Source of the DNA: Caenorhabditis remanei
Lineage: Eukaryota; Nematoda; Chromadorea; Rhabditida; Rhabditidae
Direction: 5' to 3'
Length of the DNA stretch: 64,000 bases
Assembly: GCF_010183535.1 (NCBI RefSeq)
Contig: NC_071331.1
Span: 3,286,001-3,350,000, forward strand
Positions 49,111 through 60,590 of this stretch are shown piece by piece; the first letter of the stretch is position 1; every line of letters begins with the position of its first letter. A program made the position numbers and the translations under genes. The notes under the pieces were generated by a model. It was not told the origin of the DNA, ran no database searches, and saw only the letters and a program-made list of their open reading frames with translations.

Positions 49111-49203
49111 TTTAAAAAACATATCAATTTGCGATAATTCATTCATCCGTTTATTCTTTAATAGCCAAGTTTCAAAAATTTTTAATTTCAATAATAAGTT
49201 AGT

Positions 49204-50463
49204 TTAAGCATCATTAATCTTCAAATTATGCAACAAATGACTGGAATGTGGTCGCGTAACCTCAACCATCTCATTATCCACCACACTTTCATACAACATC
49301 TTCGCAGTTCCAATCTCAAACTTCTTCGGATCCACTCCATACACCGACATCATTTCGACACTAGGCACCTCCTTCTCGCATTGGATTCCCGTAAATCCGA
49401 CTGGACACGAGCACTGAATTCTCTCGTGGAGGTTCTTCCCGAATGATGAGATACACGACCCTTTGTTCTTGCATTTGCACCACTTTTTACTGATTGATTG
49501 TTTGCAATCCAACCCTTTTTTACCAACTGGACAGCCTAGTTGTCCCAGGGAATTACACTCTTTCCCGACTCGACTCGCTGTCTCGGAACAGCAGAACACA
49601 TTGCATTGGTCACCGTAGTACTGCCTGAAAAGAGATAGTGGGATTTCATAATTTTTAAAGGAAGGTACTCACGTGTCACATTCAATATTGATTTTGATAC
49701 CAGTGAAAGGATACATCACAGTTAATGGGGAAAGGATGCCACGTCTCGGTGTAAAAGTTGCGGTGATGGTGGCGTTATCGATATCTGAAAACTAGACACA
49801 GATAAGACATTTAGAGTACACTACCGTGCAGAAAGATATACAATATGGCATTTTTTGTTGAAATTGACCAATTTTGATAGAGTGTTACGGTATCACTAAA
49901 GTAAATTTTGTATAAACCATACAGACCGGAGGTAAAGGTTCATTTTTGCAGTTGACAACTTTTTGTACGAGCACTCCCTAGCAAGTTACATATCGACAAA
50001 GTAAGTTCTCCCTCAAATCCTTTATACATAATCTACTTCAGGGATACCGTACCCCTCTCTTAAAATTTGTCATTTTCAACTGACTTAGGCCTAATTGTAT
50101 ATCTTACTGCACTGTACAGTATATTATGTTAGAACATACCCAATCGATCCTGATTGATCACAAAAACAGTTATAATGACGGTTTCATTGAAATCAATTGG
50201 AATTTTTGCAAGTTTTTCTGTCTTATTAGGGGACACCAGGAATGGAACGAGACGGGAGTTGGAGCTATTAGTATTGAGACTTGAGACATTTAACACAGAT
50301 TTCAGATTGAAGTCACTTTTGAAAGACACCTCGAGATATCCGGTGCACTTAACCTAGAAAAAAAAATATTTTATTTTCAAAGAAAATTCAAAAAAAATTA
50401 AAAACCGACCTGACTGAAAACGAGGAATATAATTCCAAAAAGTAGAGAGTAGTAGTGATTCAT
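49204..50463 (-). CDS. secreted DSL-domain Notch-ligand-like protein
   Basis: Four exons, 50463-50410, 50353-50140, 49784-49673 and 49624-49204, giving 266 aa with consistent phases. A signal peptide (MNHYYSLLFGIIFLVFSQ) is followed by a ~110-residue beta-rich region with several N-glycosylation sites, as in the N-terminal part of DSL ligands. Exon 4 starts in the DSL domain (YYGDQCNVFCC, then C..LG..GCPVGKKGLDC) and continues into one EGF-like repeat (CKNKGSC...CSCPVGFTGIQC). A ~60-residue tail follows without a membrane segment, so the protein should be diffusible, like the secreted dsl genes of C. elegans that act as co-ligands for LIN-12/GLP-1 Notch receptors. The donor of intron 1 is GTCGGT, weaker than usual. 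Which dsl paralogue it is cannot be assigned. Confidence 0.85.
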
Positions 50464-50694
50464 TGTGCGTACTGAGGAAAAGAATGGGGGAAAAATAAGA
50501 GAATATGAATATAGTCTCAGTCAGATTGCTATCTTTTGACCTTTACGGCAGCAGATAGGGGCATCAGATAGGATATTAGATAAGATAATGGGGGAGGGAA
50601 CGGTTTTTGTACAAAGATTAGTTAAGATAACTGTTTGAATGGAATACTCGGTTAAATGAAGAAAATGAAGAAAAACGAAAGCATTTTAAATTTC

Positions 50695-50796
50695 AGAAGA
50701 GTAAAATTTTTATCGAAAGTAGTCAAAAATCCTAAGTTGCAGTTTTATGATATTTAAAAAAATAGTCAAAAATTCCACCCGGCCCGTTGCATGTCT
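50695..50796. mobile_element. fragment of a GGCCCGG-core element (right half)
   Basis: Contains tagtcaaaaatcctaagt and, at its end, cccggcccgttgcatgtctg, matching the internal sequence and right end of the element at 24,388. The left half and target duplication are absent. Confidence 0.5.
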
Positions 50797-51201
50797 GAAA
50801 TTATTGTATTTTATGAAAAAAAGATATTTTACGTATTTTCGGCAAATAAACTACATAGTACAACTTGTAAAACCAACCGAGATAAAATGAAGACAATGCA
50901 TATCAAAAACAATGTTGAACAATTTTTTTATCGTCTAACATGTTTCAATTCTTCCGCGTATTATCAAATCGTTATTTTTCCACATTCATGCAGACGATGA
51001 AACAGAAAATATAGTTCTTTACTTTGATACAACAAGCATTGTAATGCATTTCTGAAATCCTTCTGTGAACGGAGTTATGAGCCGTCAAACTTTTCATATT
51101 GTTCATGTATTATCGAATCGTTATTTTTTCAAATTCATATGGACGGTGCAACAGTAAAAATATAGTTTTGTGTTATTGTTTTAGTAAGCATTCGAAAAAC
51201 T

Positions 51202-51522
51202 CATACTTGTCACGGGCCGGGCCGGGCCGGGCCGGGCCCGCTAAAAAATCTTCCAGCCCGGCCCGGGCTGGCCCGGCCCGGCCCGTTCGGCCCGTCAAAC
51301 TATTGAAAAAAATTTTTCGTCGTTTGATCAAGAACTTGCTGGAGGCTTCTGAAAGTAGTCTAATCGAATCCCCCGACCTTGATTTAGTATAAACCGACGA
51401 AAAAATTTAATTTCCAAGACTTTCAATTCTATTTTTCAAAAATAATTTTTTGCTGCGGGCCCTGCGGGCCGGCCCGGGCCCTGAAATTTTCAGCGGGCCC
51501 GGCCCGTGATTTGACAAGTATG
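51202..51522. mobile_element. hAT-like element with GGCCCGG core, copy 2
   Basis: A 321-bp element with perfect 10-bp TIRs (CATACTTGTC and complement) and perfect 8-bp target duplications GAAAAACT (51,194-51,201 and 51,523-51,530). gggccgggcc arrays lie inside both ends. Same family as 24,388 by terminus and core, but with a different centre. Confidence 0.82.
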
Positions 51523-52824
51523 GAAAAACTAGTTAAATTTTAACTTTTTTGAATATTTTTCAGGAGTAGAGATTCTTGTTGTTGTGAACCAATATAATGT
51601 ACCTTTTCAGTATGAGAAAATCACTGAAACAGAATAAATTGACTAGGAGTTTGAACAACCATCATTTTTTGGCGTCTTGTGTAAGCAAATGACTGAAAAT
51701 TTCAAAGTTTCTAAATTGACATCTGGGACGGCGTTTCATTTGCTCTCGATAAGTCAGCGGAAATAACATTACCCAGTTCTCGGCTTGAAACCTTGTTAAT
51801 GGAACCGTAAATACGATAAAAGGTTTCAATCGAGAAAATGTTCAACGTATTTTAATTAGCGAAAACGAAAATCTTTGGGTTAGTTGCCTTAAGATCGGAC
51901 GAGAAATGAACAGAAATTTTTTTACGATACAAATTGATGTATTGTTTGAAAAATAACAGTTTCAGTGGTATTCTATTTTTCTTTGTGTTTTATAAGAGCC
52001 ACTTCCTCTCAAGTTCAATTCGAAAAACCATGAGAAACTAATTTCAAGATTTGCTTTGTAATTATTTCGTACAGAACTAGATTTAGTAAAAGATTTCTAC
52101 AAAGAGGTTTTTGTCAGATTCCAGAATTTCTCGTTATTACTTAAAGAACACTTACTATTGGGGACTTATACTGTTCGTTCTTGGGTTTTCTGTTATTTAT
52201 TGAGAAAGATGAAACCGATAATTTTTTATTGTTTTAAAAACAAAGGTAACAATATCTATTTTTTGAATGTTGTGTTCAATTGATAGCTAGCCACAACCTC
52301 GTCGAACGAATTAATACTAAAATTTACTGAATCTCTTCTCTGATAATATTGAAACGGTTATAACAATTCGTAATGAAGGCAAACACACTAATACGAAATC
52401 AACGAAATCAATGTGGAACTAGAATTTTCAAAACTTACACAGAGCAATCCGCGAAGTGATTTTTCAATGTTGGCACCTTGTCATTTCACGACAGTTTTCC
52501 ATTAATCTTTTTTTTAATCCGACTACTTCAAGCTTAACTGAAACAGACATTGCAGATTTTTCTTATGGCGGTGTAATCTATACTTTGACTTCTCTAACAA
52601 GTATTCAAATTCGCTCAGGAACATCATAATTCTGATGACTCAAAGACGTTGTAATTGAAAATTTTAAATCGCAAGATTAACGGAATATCCTTTTCTCTAA
52701 GTTTTATCACAACTAATGTTTTTGAAACTGTTTTTATTGGATTTTTAGCATATGCCGGTTCTTTTACAGAAGCATACACAAAACTTTAGCAATTTTAATT
52801 TTGAGACAGCTGTTTTGTCTAGAC

Positions 52825-53045
52825 CAACCAAGGCTGTTGAAAATCGCGGCCGGCCGCGGCTTTCTAGCATATCAACTGAAAACATGACTTGATATGCTTT
52901 TGACTTTTTGGTACAAATCTGACAACCAGGGTTCGACCCCCCCCTCGTGGCAAAACTTTTTTGTTTTTTGTTTTTGACTTTTTGGTACCAATCTAACAAC
53001 CTTTTTCATTTTTTTCTTCTCGCGGCCGGCCGTGCGACAGCCTTG
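52825..53045. mobile_element. hAT-like element with GGCCGGCC core, copy 2
   Basis: A 221-bp element flanked by perfect 8-bp duplications GTCTAGAC (52,817-52,824 and 53,046-53,053). The right end reads ..gtgcgacagccttg and the left end caac-caaggctgttg, with four extra bases. It has ggccggccgcgg near both ends, and an internal 60-bp stretch around gcaaaactttttt and gactttttggta is repeated twice. Related to 25,479 and 9,562. Confidence 0.78.
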
Positions 53046-53053
53046 GTCTAGAC

Positions 53054-54100
53054 TCAAAACTACAAAAAATTACATAAATTTTGACCCTCCGCCACAAGAC
53101 TATCAACCTGTCAATGTGAAAACTTTAAATACAATATTGAAACAGTCACGTGGAATTGTTTAATTTTCAAACTATCCCAGCCATGCGTGAAAAAAAGCAG
53201 TTTTGTATTTTAAGCTTATGCACTAATAGCAAGAGGTTGTTCGAAAGTATAAATGATCAAAACATTAACACTCTAACAATGAAAAACCTTCTATTACAGT
53301 TATGAAACAGTAGAAAGTGCCCACAAAAGTTTTGAAATTATACTGTTTTCTTATCGGTTTATTTAATGCAGATATCTCATTACTTATTCATCTAGGAAAT
53401 TGATGTAATCGGCATTTTTACAACCAATTTAATTGAATTTTAGTCAAAAATTGATTTAAAAAACTACTGATATTCAAGACAAAAATCCCTGCTCCAAATA
53501 ATATACAAAGAAGACACCATAACACCGTGCCGTATTGCGAGGATGTTGCTGAAACCGAGATAATGATTTTTTTCAAACCAAAATAAAAAAACTGTCAGAA
53601 ATAGAAACAAACCTGAAAATCGATTTCTACAGAAGTCTTTCGAAATGCGAAAGCGTTTATTCAATATTTGTAAGTAGTTAGAGACGGAAAGCACGCGTAG
53701 ATTATTGTCTTGCTGAGAAAAAAGTTTAGCTTGATTTACGGAACTTGTTAAATAAAAACGCACTTTTTCCAGCCAAACTTGAAACCCGTCAATCTAGAAA
53801 ACTCGTAATTGTTAAATTGCGGCAAGATGAGGACTTTAATGTTTTTTTCGAAAGAGAACAAATCTGATTACCGTTTCAGGTGAAAGTTATAATCACAGAC
53901 CCAGTTGAAAGACAATTATCGCGGTTTTCGTACTAGTTAGAGTGAATGAAAAAATCATGCATTTCAACCACTTTCATTTTCAGTTCTACTTTTTTTTGGT
54001 CGTTAATTGTTGTTTTTGTTCTTATCTTTACTTGTTTGCCGATGTTAGAAGATGTTCTGGTCAAAAAATAATGAGTTCTCTCGCATCAAGAAAATGACAC
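53054..54100. other. intergenic stretch, no gene seen
   Basis: AT-rich, with exact minus-strand motif cores at 53,138 and 53,303, the last in the window. No exon supported. Confidence 0.5.
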
Positions 54101-57100
54101 GTAGGCAATTTCGAATTTCTGACATATTTTACTTCTGTCGCGCCCGTAATATGCTATATTACAACCGCGACCCTTTCGGCGACTCATCTTCGACTCGTCA
54201 CCTCACGATGTCCACACTAACCGCTTCCGCTCAGTTCCCCAGCTCATAATGGCTCAATTCCCCAATCATCATCGTCCCAATCAATAATCCCCGCACTTCG
54301 CGGCCGAGGGACGAGGAACAGTGGCCGAGGAAAGCACAAAGGAAACGCGCCCCACCGGACCGGCGGCAAAACATGTTTCGGCGGGATTTTCTCAATTCCT
54401 TCTAGAACAAAACAAGTTTTCCTTCGCCCCACTCACTTCTCACTTTCCTATACCTTTCAACTTCCCCATCGAGCGGAGAGGTGAGTTTTCACCTCTCCCT
54501 CCAATAAGTTATACCCCAGCTGTTGGCTCAAACCAATAAATGATTATTCCCCTACTTCTTATCATTCTCTACCACCACTGAACCACACTACACCACCTCC
54601 ACTGAACCACATCTCGTCTTCAACGTCTTTCTATCACCACCGATGCCTATTTATCTCTGCTCTACCCGAAGAGGGGAGTCGGCGGGGATAAATAGATCAA
54701 CTTCAACCAACGGCGTCGCCACATGGTACATCGACCGGAAAAGGAAGAAGATTTTTTTTTCCAAGGAGAACTCGAAGACTTCGGACGCCGATTCGCGCAG
54801 AAGAATCTTTTGGCTTTTCGAAGAGAAAAGTCGAAATTTTTTTTTTCGGAAGAACACGAAGAACAAGACGCTGAACGATTGCGAAACATGGACAATTTCC
54901 CAAGCGAGTAATCGATCGATAATGATGCAATCGGAGGAATTCGAGCGACATGTTTCGAGGTGAAGAATCTCGAAACATTGGCGCACAACAACACGACAAT
55001 TCCACTTGTTTGCAACTATCGGGAGAAGAAAAAATTACTCGCTGGACACAAATTTCGTTCAATCGAAGCGGAGAACTGGCCAGCAGTGACAAAATCGACC
55101 GATAAGGAGGAGGCGAGAGCGAAAGCTTGCGATGAGTCCCCGGCGAAGAGCCGAGGCATTATTCCGCGGTGAAGAACCGAGGAATTGTCGCGTAAGCGTC
55201 GTCACAGATTTCGCAACGAAGAGTTGTGTTATTTGTTGCGAAAATTCGCTAAAATTATCGATTTCTGTCGGAAGATTTCAATATTTCGTGCTGGACAAAC
55301 GAAATCATTTACTGGAAGCGAGCCAGCGCCCATATCTCGCGGAAACGGAGGAGAATGTTTCGCCTAGTGCGATTATTCATGCCTTCAAGTACGATAATCT
55401 AAAATTATCAGAGATATGGAAGCCGGGCAAGTGAAAAGTCACCTTAGCATCACACAGTCCACTACCTCTGCCTCCCCAGCTTTCCTGAGCTACAGCGACA
55501 ACGCTGCCTTCTTGGGGCACCGGCGAGCAATCGAATTCGGTACCGGAAGGATTAGGGAAGCTGCTCGTCGGAACAACACCGAGCAGCGAATTCCACAGGA
55601 TTAGTAAGGGAAATCCGAAGAGGATATCCCGTGGAAGTTTCGCGCCCGACAGCATGACGCAGAGGAGAGTGATGCATAAGAAGAAGTCGTCTAGGGCTCC
55701 CGTCAGCAAGGAGCAACGTGGCACCAGACGCACCCGGAGCAGCTGCCTCTCTAGTATATGAAGCCCCGCCAAGAAACTGCGTAGTTCTACAACGCTAGGG
55801 CATACGTACTGGACAGGCTATACTAGAGACGCTCCAAACCTTGTACCAGTTTGTTAGGTGAGTAACTGATTTAACAGAGAAGCTAGTCAGTGCGAAGAGC
55901 ACAATTATTAGCTCAACTAGAAATTCTGTTTACTCAATCGGTTACCCTACCAGCAACTCTCTAACAGAAGCGGTCAGCGGGTCTGATCCCCAATCGCTCT
56001 GGTTTCTTAGATGTCAGAAGATGACATAACAACGCCTGAAAAGGCCACAAGAATAGAGACGTACATTGTACCCCAGCGAAGAACTCAACGGATCAAAGGA
56101 CAACGATACGTTATTGGCATCAAGGAAGTGAGGACGTCAAGACTAGGCGATCCCCATCACGAAGTGTCATCGAGATTCTGAAGCCTTCACCACATCAGCA
56201 GCGACGGATTCTGGAGCCTTCCCTTCGGCCAAAGGGATACGGAACTGGAACTCGAAGCTAGAAGCAAACAATGCGAGGAAGGATCGATTCTACAATCCAA
56301 TGTGTTGAATCTTCACTCCCAACCACGAACAAGGGATATATCAAGATGGAGACAGGGGCCCTGAGGCCAGAGAGGAGGAGCCAGTCTGAAGAGGATTGGT
56401 TGCCCCTTCTCCCCCTGCTTCCTACCGATGATTAGCCGACTCCAATTGAAGCTGAGGCCTCAGCGGAAAAGCGGAGGAGGTCGAGAAACCTGTCTGGCAT
56501 CTACACGCAGGAATCATCGGGGTGTTACTGTCCCGAACAAGGGAAGACGTCGGTAGCACCGGAGGAGCCCACTAACTAGCACCAGCTGCACACAAAAGTG
56601 GATTCTCCAAACCTTTTCGCCTTCATTTCGCCTTCATTTCGTCTTCATTTCGTCTTCAACTCACACACTTTCGCCTTCAACAACTCACACATTTTCGCCT
56701 TGAACAACTCATCCCATTTTCGCCTTATCGCCTACTCACAACAATTTTCGTCAGCATCAACTCACACATTTTCGTCATCACCATCACTCACTTGATCTCC
56801 CCAGCAAACAAGGATAATATGTGCAACATGCTGCACGCAAACTAGAAGACGTCTACATCAGGACGTTAAAGGTGACAATCAAAAGTCACTACATCTCGGA
56901 CGTGGATAAATGATGCCACCCGCGGCACTACCCACATCACAATATGGCATTTGGCGTGCCATCCACTTTATCATGGCATCACAAAGATGCCACAGGAGAT
57001 CCCTACCCCAGCCTACCCTACCCCCACCCGTGGTCTCCAAAAGCGAACTTCGTCCTAGCTACCGAAGAGGTACCTCGAGTACAAAGCAAGCTCACGAAGA

Positions 57101-57264
57101 CCACAACTACAAGGAATGTAACTCAAAGAAGTCAAACAAAGTTACCTAAGAAGAAATACGAAAGCTCTGGAAAATCTTCACACAAGATATCTCGAAAGAG
57201 AGCTACCGAAGAGGTAGCTTAAAGACGAGAATCATCTTGTAGAAGAAGGACAACAACATCGTCA

Positions 57265-57281
57265 CCCCCCCCCCCCCCCCC
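57265..57281. repeat. poly-C tract
   Basis: Seventeen consecutive C residues. The complementary G run could form a quadruplex. Confidence 0.9.
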
Positions 57282-57898
57282 ACCGTCCAGCTCACATCTA
57301 CACGAAGACAGCTTCCAGGATTCGTTGCGCAGAAGACACCATTGAAGGAGTTCGTCCCCCAACGGATGCAAGATGGTTAGAACGGTACACTCTAACCATC
57401 CACGTGACAAATTCAAGTCAACTACTTCATGGACGTCTTCACCAACTGCCAGCAACAACGAAAGAAGCAAATTGGACTGACAAGTCAGGATCAAAGTGAT
57501 CTGAAACCGAAGAGGTTTCAAGATTACTCATGTATGAGATAGTCTTATCTCGTACATGACCAGCTAGTCAATAGTCCACCGGAGATGAAGAGATTCAACC
57601 AGAGCTCAAACTTCTATCAGCATTGGAACGGAGCATGAAGACAACAAAAACTGACAAATCCAGTCAAGGAAACAACGTTTTTTCGTCAATCGTCCAATCA
57701 CAAGCCAGAAGAACAACAATGGCATCCACGAAATCAGTAATGTCTCCGGAGAGGAGATATAACTATTCCTGATCGTCCACGATAGTAGTCTGGAGAGGGT
57801 AATGTAACACCAACACACCCACCAAGACCTCCCCCTGGTGGAAATAACACACACACCCGTCAGGTGGCCCAAGCTTCCCCCTAGATTTTAACACACAT

Positions 57899-57951
57899 GT
57901 GGGGAGGAGGGGGGGGAGGGGGAAGGGAGGAGGGGGAAGGGAGGAGGGGGA
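57899..57951. repeat. G-rich tract
   Basis: gtggggaggaggggggg followed by repeated gagggggaaggga units, with many runs of three or more G, so it is quadruplex-prone. Confidence 0.85.
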
Positions 57952-57976
57952 GGACACAGTAAGACCCCACAGTAGA

Positions 57977-58102
57977 CTCTCTCGTTTCTCTGCGTCTCTC
58001 ATCAAAACAATACTCTCTCGCTTTTCTCTAACCTTTCTCTGCGTCTCTCGTCCCCACCATACTCTCTCGTTTTTCTCTAACCTTTCTCTGCGTCTATATC
58101 GA
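57977..58102. repeat. three tandem pyrimidine-rich units
   Basis: Units of about 35-49 bp beginning actctctcg and containing tttctctgcgtct, at 57,977, 58,012 and 58,061. The word tgcgtctctcg also occurs directly upstream of the PIF1 ATG (60,577-60,588), so these may be promoter-like or initiator sequences. Confidence 0.6.
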
Positions 58103-58181
58103 AGAGCCCACAAAAGAGAGCAAGTAGCCGGTGGCCGAACTATTTCACGAGATGGCCGAACTTGTTTCTCTTCCAAGTCAC

Positions 58182-58242
58182 ATTTTCAAGAAAAAGAAAA
58201 CTTTTTACAAACTCGTAAAAAAGTTTTCTTTCTTTTGAAAAT
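58182..58242. other. long near-perfect hairpin
   Basis: cattttcaagaaaaagaaaa pairs with its complement ending ttttgaaaatg across a loop of about six bases (aaactc), giving a stem of about 28 bp with few mismatches. It could be a structured RNA, a terminator-like element or chance in A/T-rich sequence. Confidence 0.5.
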
Positions 58243-58630
58243 GTACGAAAATCTGAAGACAATCAAAAAATTTGTGTGACTTCCAATTTGTGTGATTTCC
58301 AATTTGAAATAGCGAATTTCCGACGAAAAGTAGAAAAAATAAAGATTTTTAACTGAAAAAAAGCTGAAAAGTGTCTGAAAAAATTTATAATGTTATATTG
58401 TCAATGTTTTTCCTTCAAATTCCCTTCAAATTCCTCAAAAATCCCTTTATTTTCCCTCTTTTCCACGTCTAGTGACTGGACCCCTCTTTCCTACGCGTAG
58501 TACACGGGCGACCCCGATGGGGCGCGTTTACTTCCACGACCCCCAGCCACCTGAATTAAATTTGAATGAGTCTGAAAAAAAGTTTCAGAGTACTGTAGAT
58601 TTTAATCTGTGCATTTTATCGTAATTTATT

Positions 58631-59485
58631 ATGCAATGGTACACAGAGGGTGTGATTTCGAATTTCAACACATTCTCTTTTTCGGTGGAAAACTCGACGA
58701 GTTTTTGTCGAGTTTTTTCCAGTTTTGAAGCAGAAAAAATGGTAAGTTTTATTTTTATAATCGATTTTTGTTATTAATTTCATATAATTTTCAGTTTGAG
58801 TCGTCGTCTGGAGTAGAATGCAAGACATGCGATGAACAAAATGGGATTTGTGTGGTTTCGGATGCCGTTTATAGTTGTGTCTTGACCATCCCAGTGGATT
58901 CCCTTGAGAAAGTAAGTATTTTAATGAAAAATATTAATAAAACGAAAAACATTATTGAGAAAATGGAAATATATTGTGATTTTAATAACAAAACTATAGA
59001 TTTTCCCTATTAAATCGTTAAAATTATGATGATTTTTGTATGAAAATGCCGAAATATTTTACATTTCGTACAAAAAAACCAATTTTATTCATTTTTTTCT
59101 GCAGAATACCGCCGCCAACACCACCAACTCCAACGTCATCTCCATCATCATCTACACAATCATCATCGTCACAAGTCTTCAACTCATCGCATTTTTGCTC
59201 ATCAAAAATCGTGGAAAAATGTTGAACTGGATCAACAGACGATTCAGAAGGGGAGAAGGAGGAATCGATGCAGAAAAAGGAGAAGCCAATGAAGAAGTCA
59301 CTGAAGAAGTCGAGAAGGAGGCCAAGAAAGTGATGTCTCCCTCCGCACCCATGTACCCGTCCCTCGAAGCTGTTGAGGAATCCGGCGAAACCGGCGATTT
59401 TGTCGAATCAAACAACGAAATCGAGCAAGAGGACGTCGACGAAATCACAGACGACTTGGACAGAGTCGCCGCCTGGCTCGACTAA
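58631..59485 (+). CDS. single-pass membrane protein with acidic tail
   Basis: Three exons, 58631-58741, 58795-58911 and 59105-59485, giving 202 aa. Residues 1-85 contain six Cys (including ECKTCDEQNGIC) and N-glycosylation sites (NST, NTT), suggesting an extracellular domain. One hydrophobic segment (about 86-108) is followed by a basic stop-transfer stretch (NRGKM...RRFRR). The remaining ~85 residues are acidic with a PSAPMYPSL motif that resembles an endosomal-sorting/late-domain-like sequence. No signal peptide is seen, so an upstream exon may be missing or the protein is 5'-truncated. In context it could be a surface or envelope-type protein of the adjacent virus-like element. That is inference; no fusion protein was recognised. 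Confidence 0.6.
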
Positions 59486-59701
59486 TTTTCCCCCGTTTTC
59501 CCCGCTTTTTTTCTAGTTTTCCCCCCAGTTTTTTCAAGTTTTTCACCGTTTTTTTCTAATTTTCCCCGTTTTTTTTCTAGTTTTCCTCGCAGTTTATTCA
59601 TGTTTTTCCCCATTGCTTTCCACAAAAATTGTTAAATTTAAAATGTTGATTTATTTAAAAAAATAAAAATATGCAACAAGAAAAAAGAAATAATAATATA
59701 A

Positions 59702-60369
59702 TCACTTAGCGATACAAACTTTGCAGTTGTTACAGAGTTGGACAGTCATCAGCCGGTTCACATCGATCGAAACATTCTCTCTACATCTTGCACAAAAGTG
59801 GATGCCCTTCACATGTGATAGATGTTTACCAACGAGTAGTGCTGTAAGAAAAAGATATAGTTTAAAAAATACAATTTAAAATATAAATCTTTCTTACCTT
59901 GTTTTGGATTACACCCCTTTCTCTTGCTTGGCACAGAATATGGAGCGCGATTTTCTCGTTCCTCGTCCATTTTGATCATTTGCTTTCCGTTTAATGGCTT
60001 GATTGGTCTTCTTGGTGTTTGCAGTACTTCAAGAATTGTCTTCGCTGGTGGAGCAAGAGCTGAAAAAATAGAAAAAGAAGAAAAATCAGATTAAATAAAA
60101 GAAAAAAATAGAAAAAAACAAACCTTCAGGAGTAAGCGGTGCATACGATTCCAATCGCAATTCAGACACTCTCGGTGGAACTATTGCTGGTGATGGGTCC
60201 GGGAGCATGTTCCCAAAAAGAGTGGGTGTAGAACAAAATGTAGAAAGACGACCAAAGACAGAACAATTACAGCAAGGCGGTAGAGAATGTTGAGACACGA
60301 CAGCAAAACAAATCTCAAGATTCGGAAGCAAATTTCGAGGAAAATCTTCAAGACCAATACGAGGATCCA
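59702..60369 (-). CDS. small zinc-ribbon protein, 5' end unresolved
   Basis: Exons 60369(?)-60124, 60059-59898 and 59841-59702. The C-terminal exon encodes two CxxC pairs (HFCARC...QLCNNCKVC), a compact zinc ribbon ending IAK. The middle exon is basic and Pro-rich (APPAKTILEVL, TPRRPIKPL, PSKRKGC). The first visible exon has no in-frame ATG before a stop, so its 5' boundary is uncertain. It is divergent to the PIF1 gene across about 200 bp. No family recognised; a nucleic-acid-binding accessory of the element is plausible. Confidence 0.5.
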
Positions 60370-60590
60370 CTGTTCAAAGCTGAAAATACAAAAAATGATG
60401 ATAAAATAATAACATTGAATAAAAAAGAAAAGAGAAAATGAGAGCTCAAAAACAAGTCACCGTTTTCTGGGGACGCTGAAATGAAGAATGAAGGAACTTC
60501 AGATTTAAAAAGGGGCGGGGCAAGAGTTAGGCACCCCCTCCTCCTCCATTCTTTTCACTCTTTGTCATATTTTCTTTGCGTCTCTCGAAC

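Larger units (their letters stand above)
42947..49203. other. gene-poor intergenic region
   Basis: No supported exon over more than 6 kb. Features seen are one satellite-core transposon (46,014-46,438), an AAAT microsatellite (about 44,919-44,945), a tandem duplication at 48.4-49.1 kb, and exact piRNA-type cores at 44,241(-), 44,796(+), 48,420(-) and 48,761(-). Two related blocks, about 43,690-44,000 and 44,400-44,820, share seven or more words (gaaatttgcacagtgt, gtttcgatca, ttcaattactcatga), indicating another local duplication. Confidence 0.5.
41564..53310. promoter_or_regulatory. piRNA (21U) type promoter motifs, group 4
   Basis: Exact cores at 41,564(-, inside phosphatase intron 2, just outside the foldback), 44,241(-), 44,796(+), 48,420(-), 48,761(-), 50,998(-), 51,625(-), 52,539(-), 53,138(-) and 53,303(-). 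Nine of ten point the same way (minus), and 48,420/48,761 are copies within a tandem duplication. Confidence 0.55.
54101..58560. other. GC-richer block without recognisable genes
   Basis: Base composition changes abruptly near 54.1 kb. The block has long runs of mixed sequence with open frames on both strands but no consistent codon signal, splice pattern or known motif. It lacks piRNA-type cores. It holds a 17-base C run (57,265-57,281), a G-rich tract (57,899-57,951), pyrimidine-rich tandem repeats (57,977-58,102) and a hairpin (58,182-58,242). It may be the non-coding or decayed part of the large element whose genes follow, or an old retroelement. I cannot decide. Confidence 0.45.

Noticed and set aside
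54651..55434. Overlapping open frames on both strands
   Set aside because: No consistent codon bias, domain or splice structure; frames on opposite strands contradict each other.
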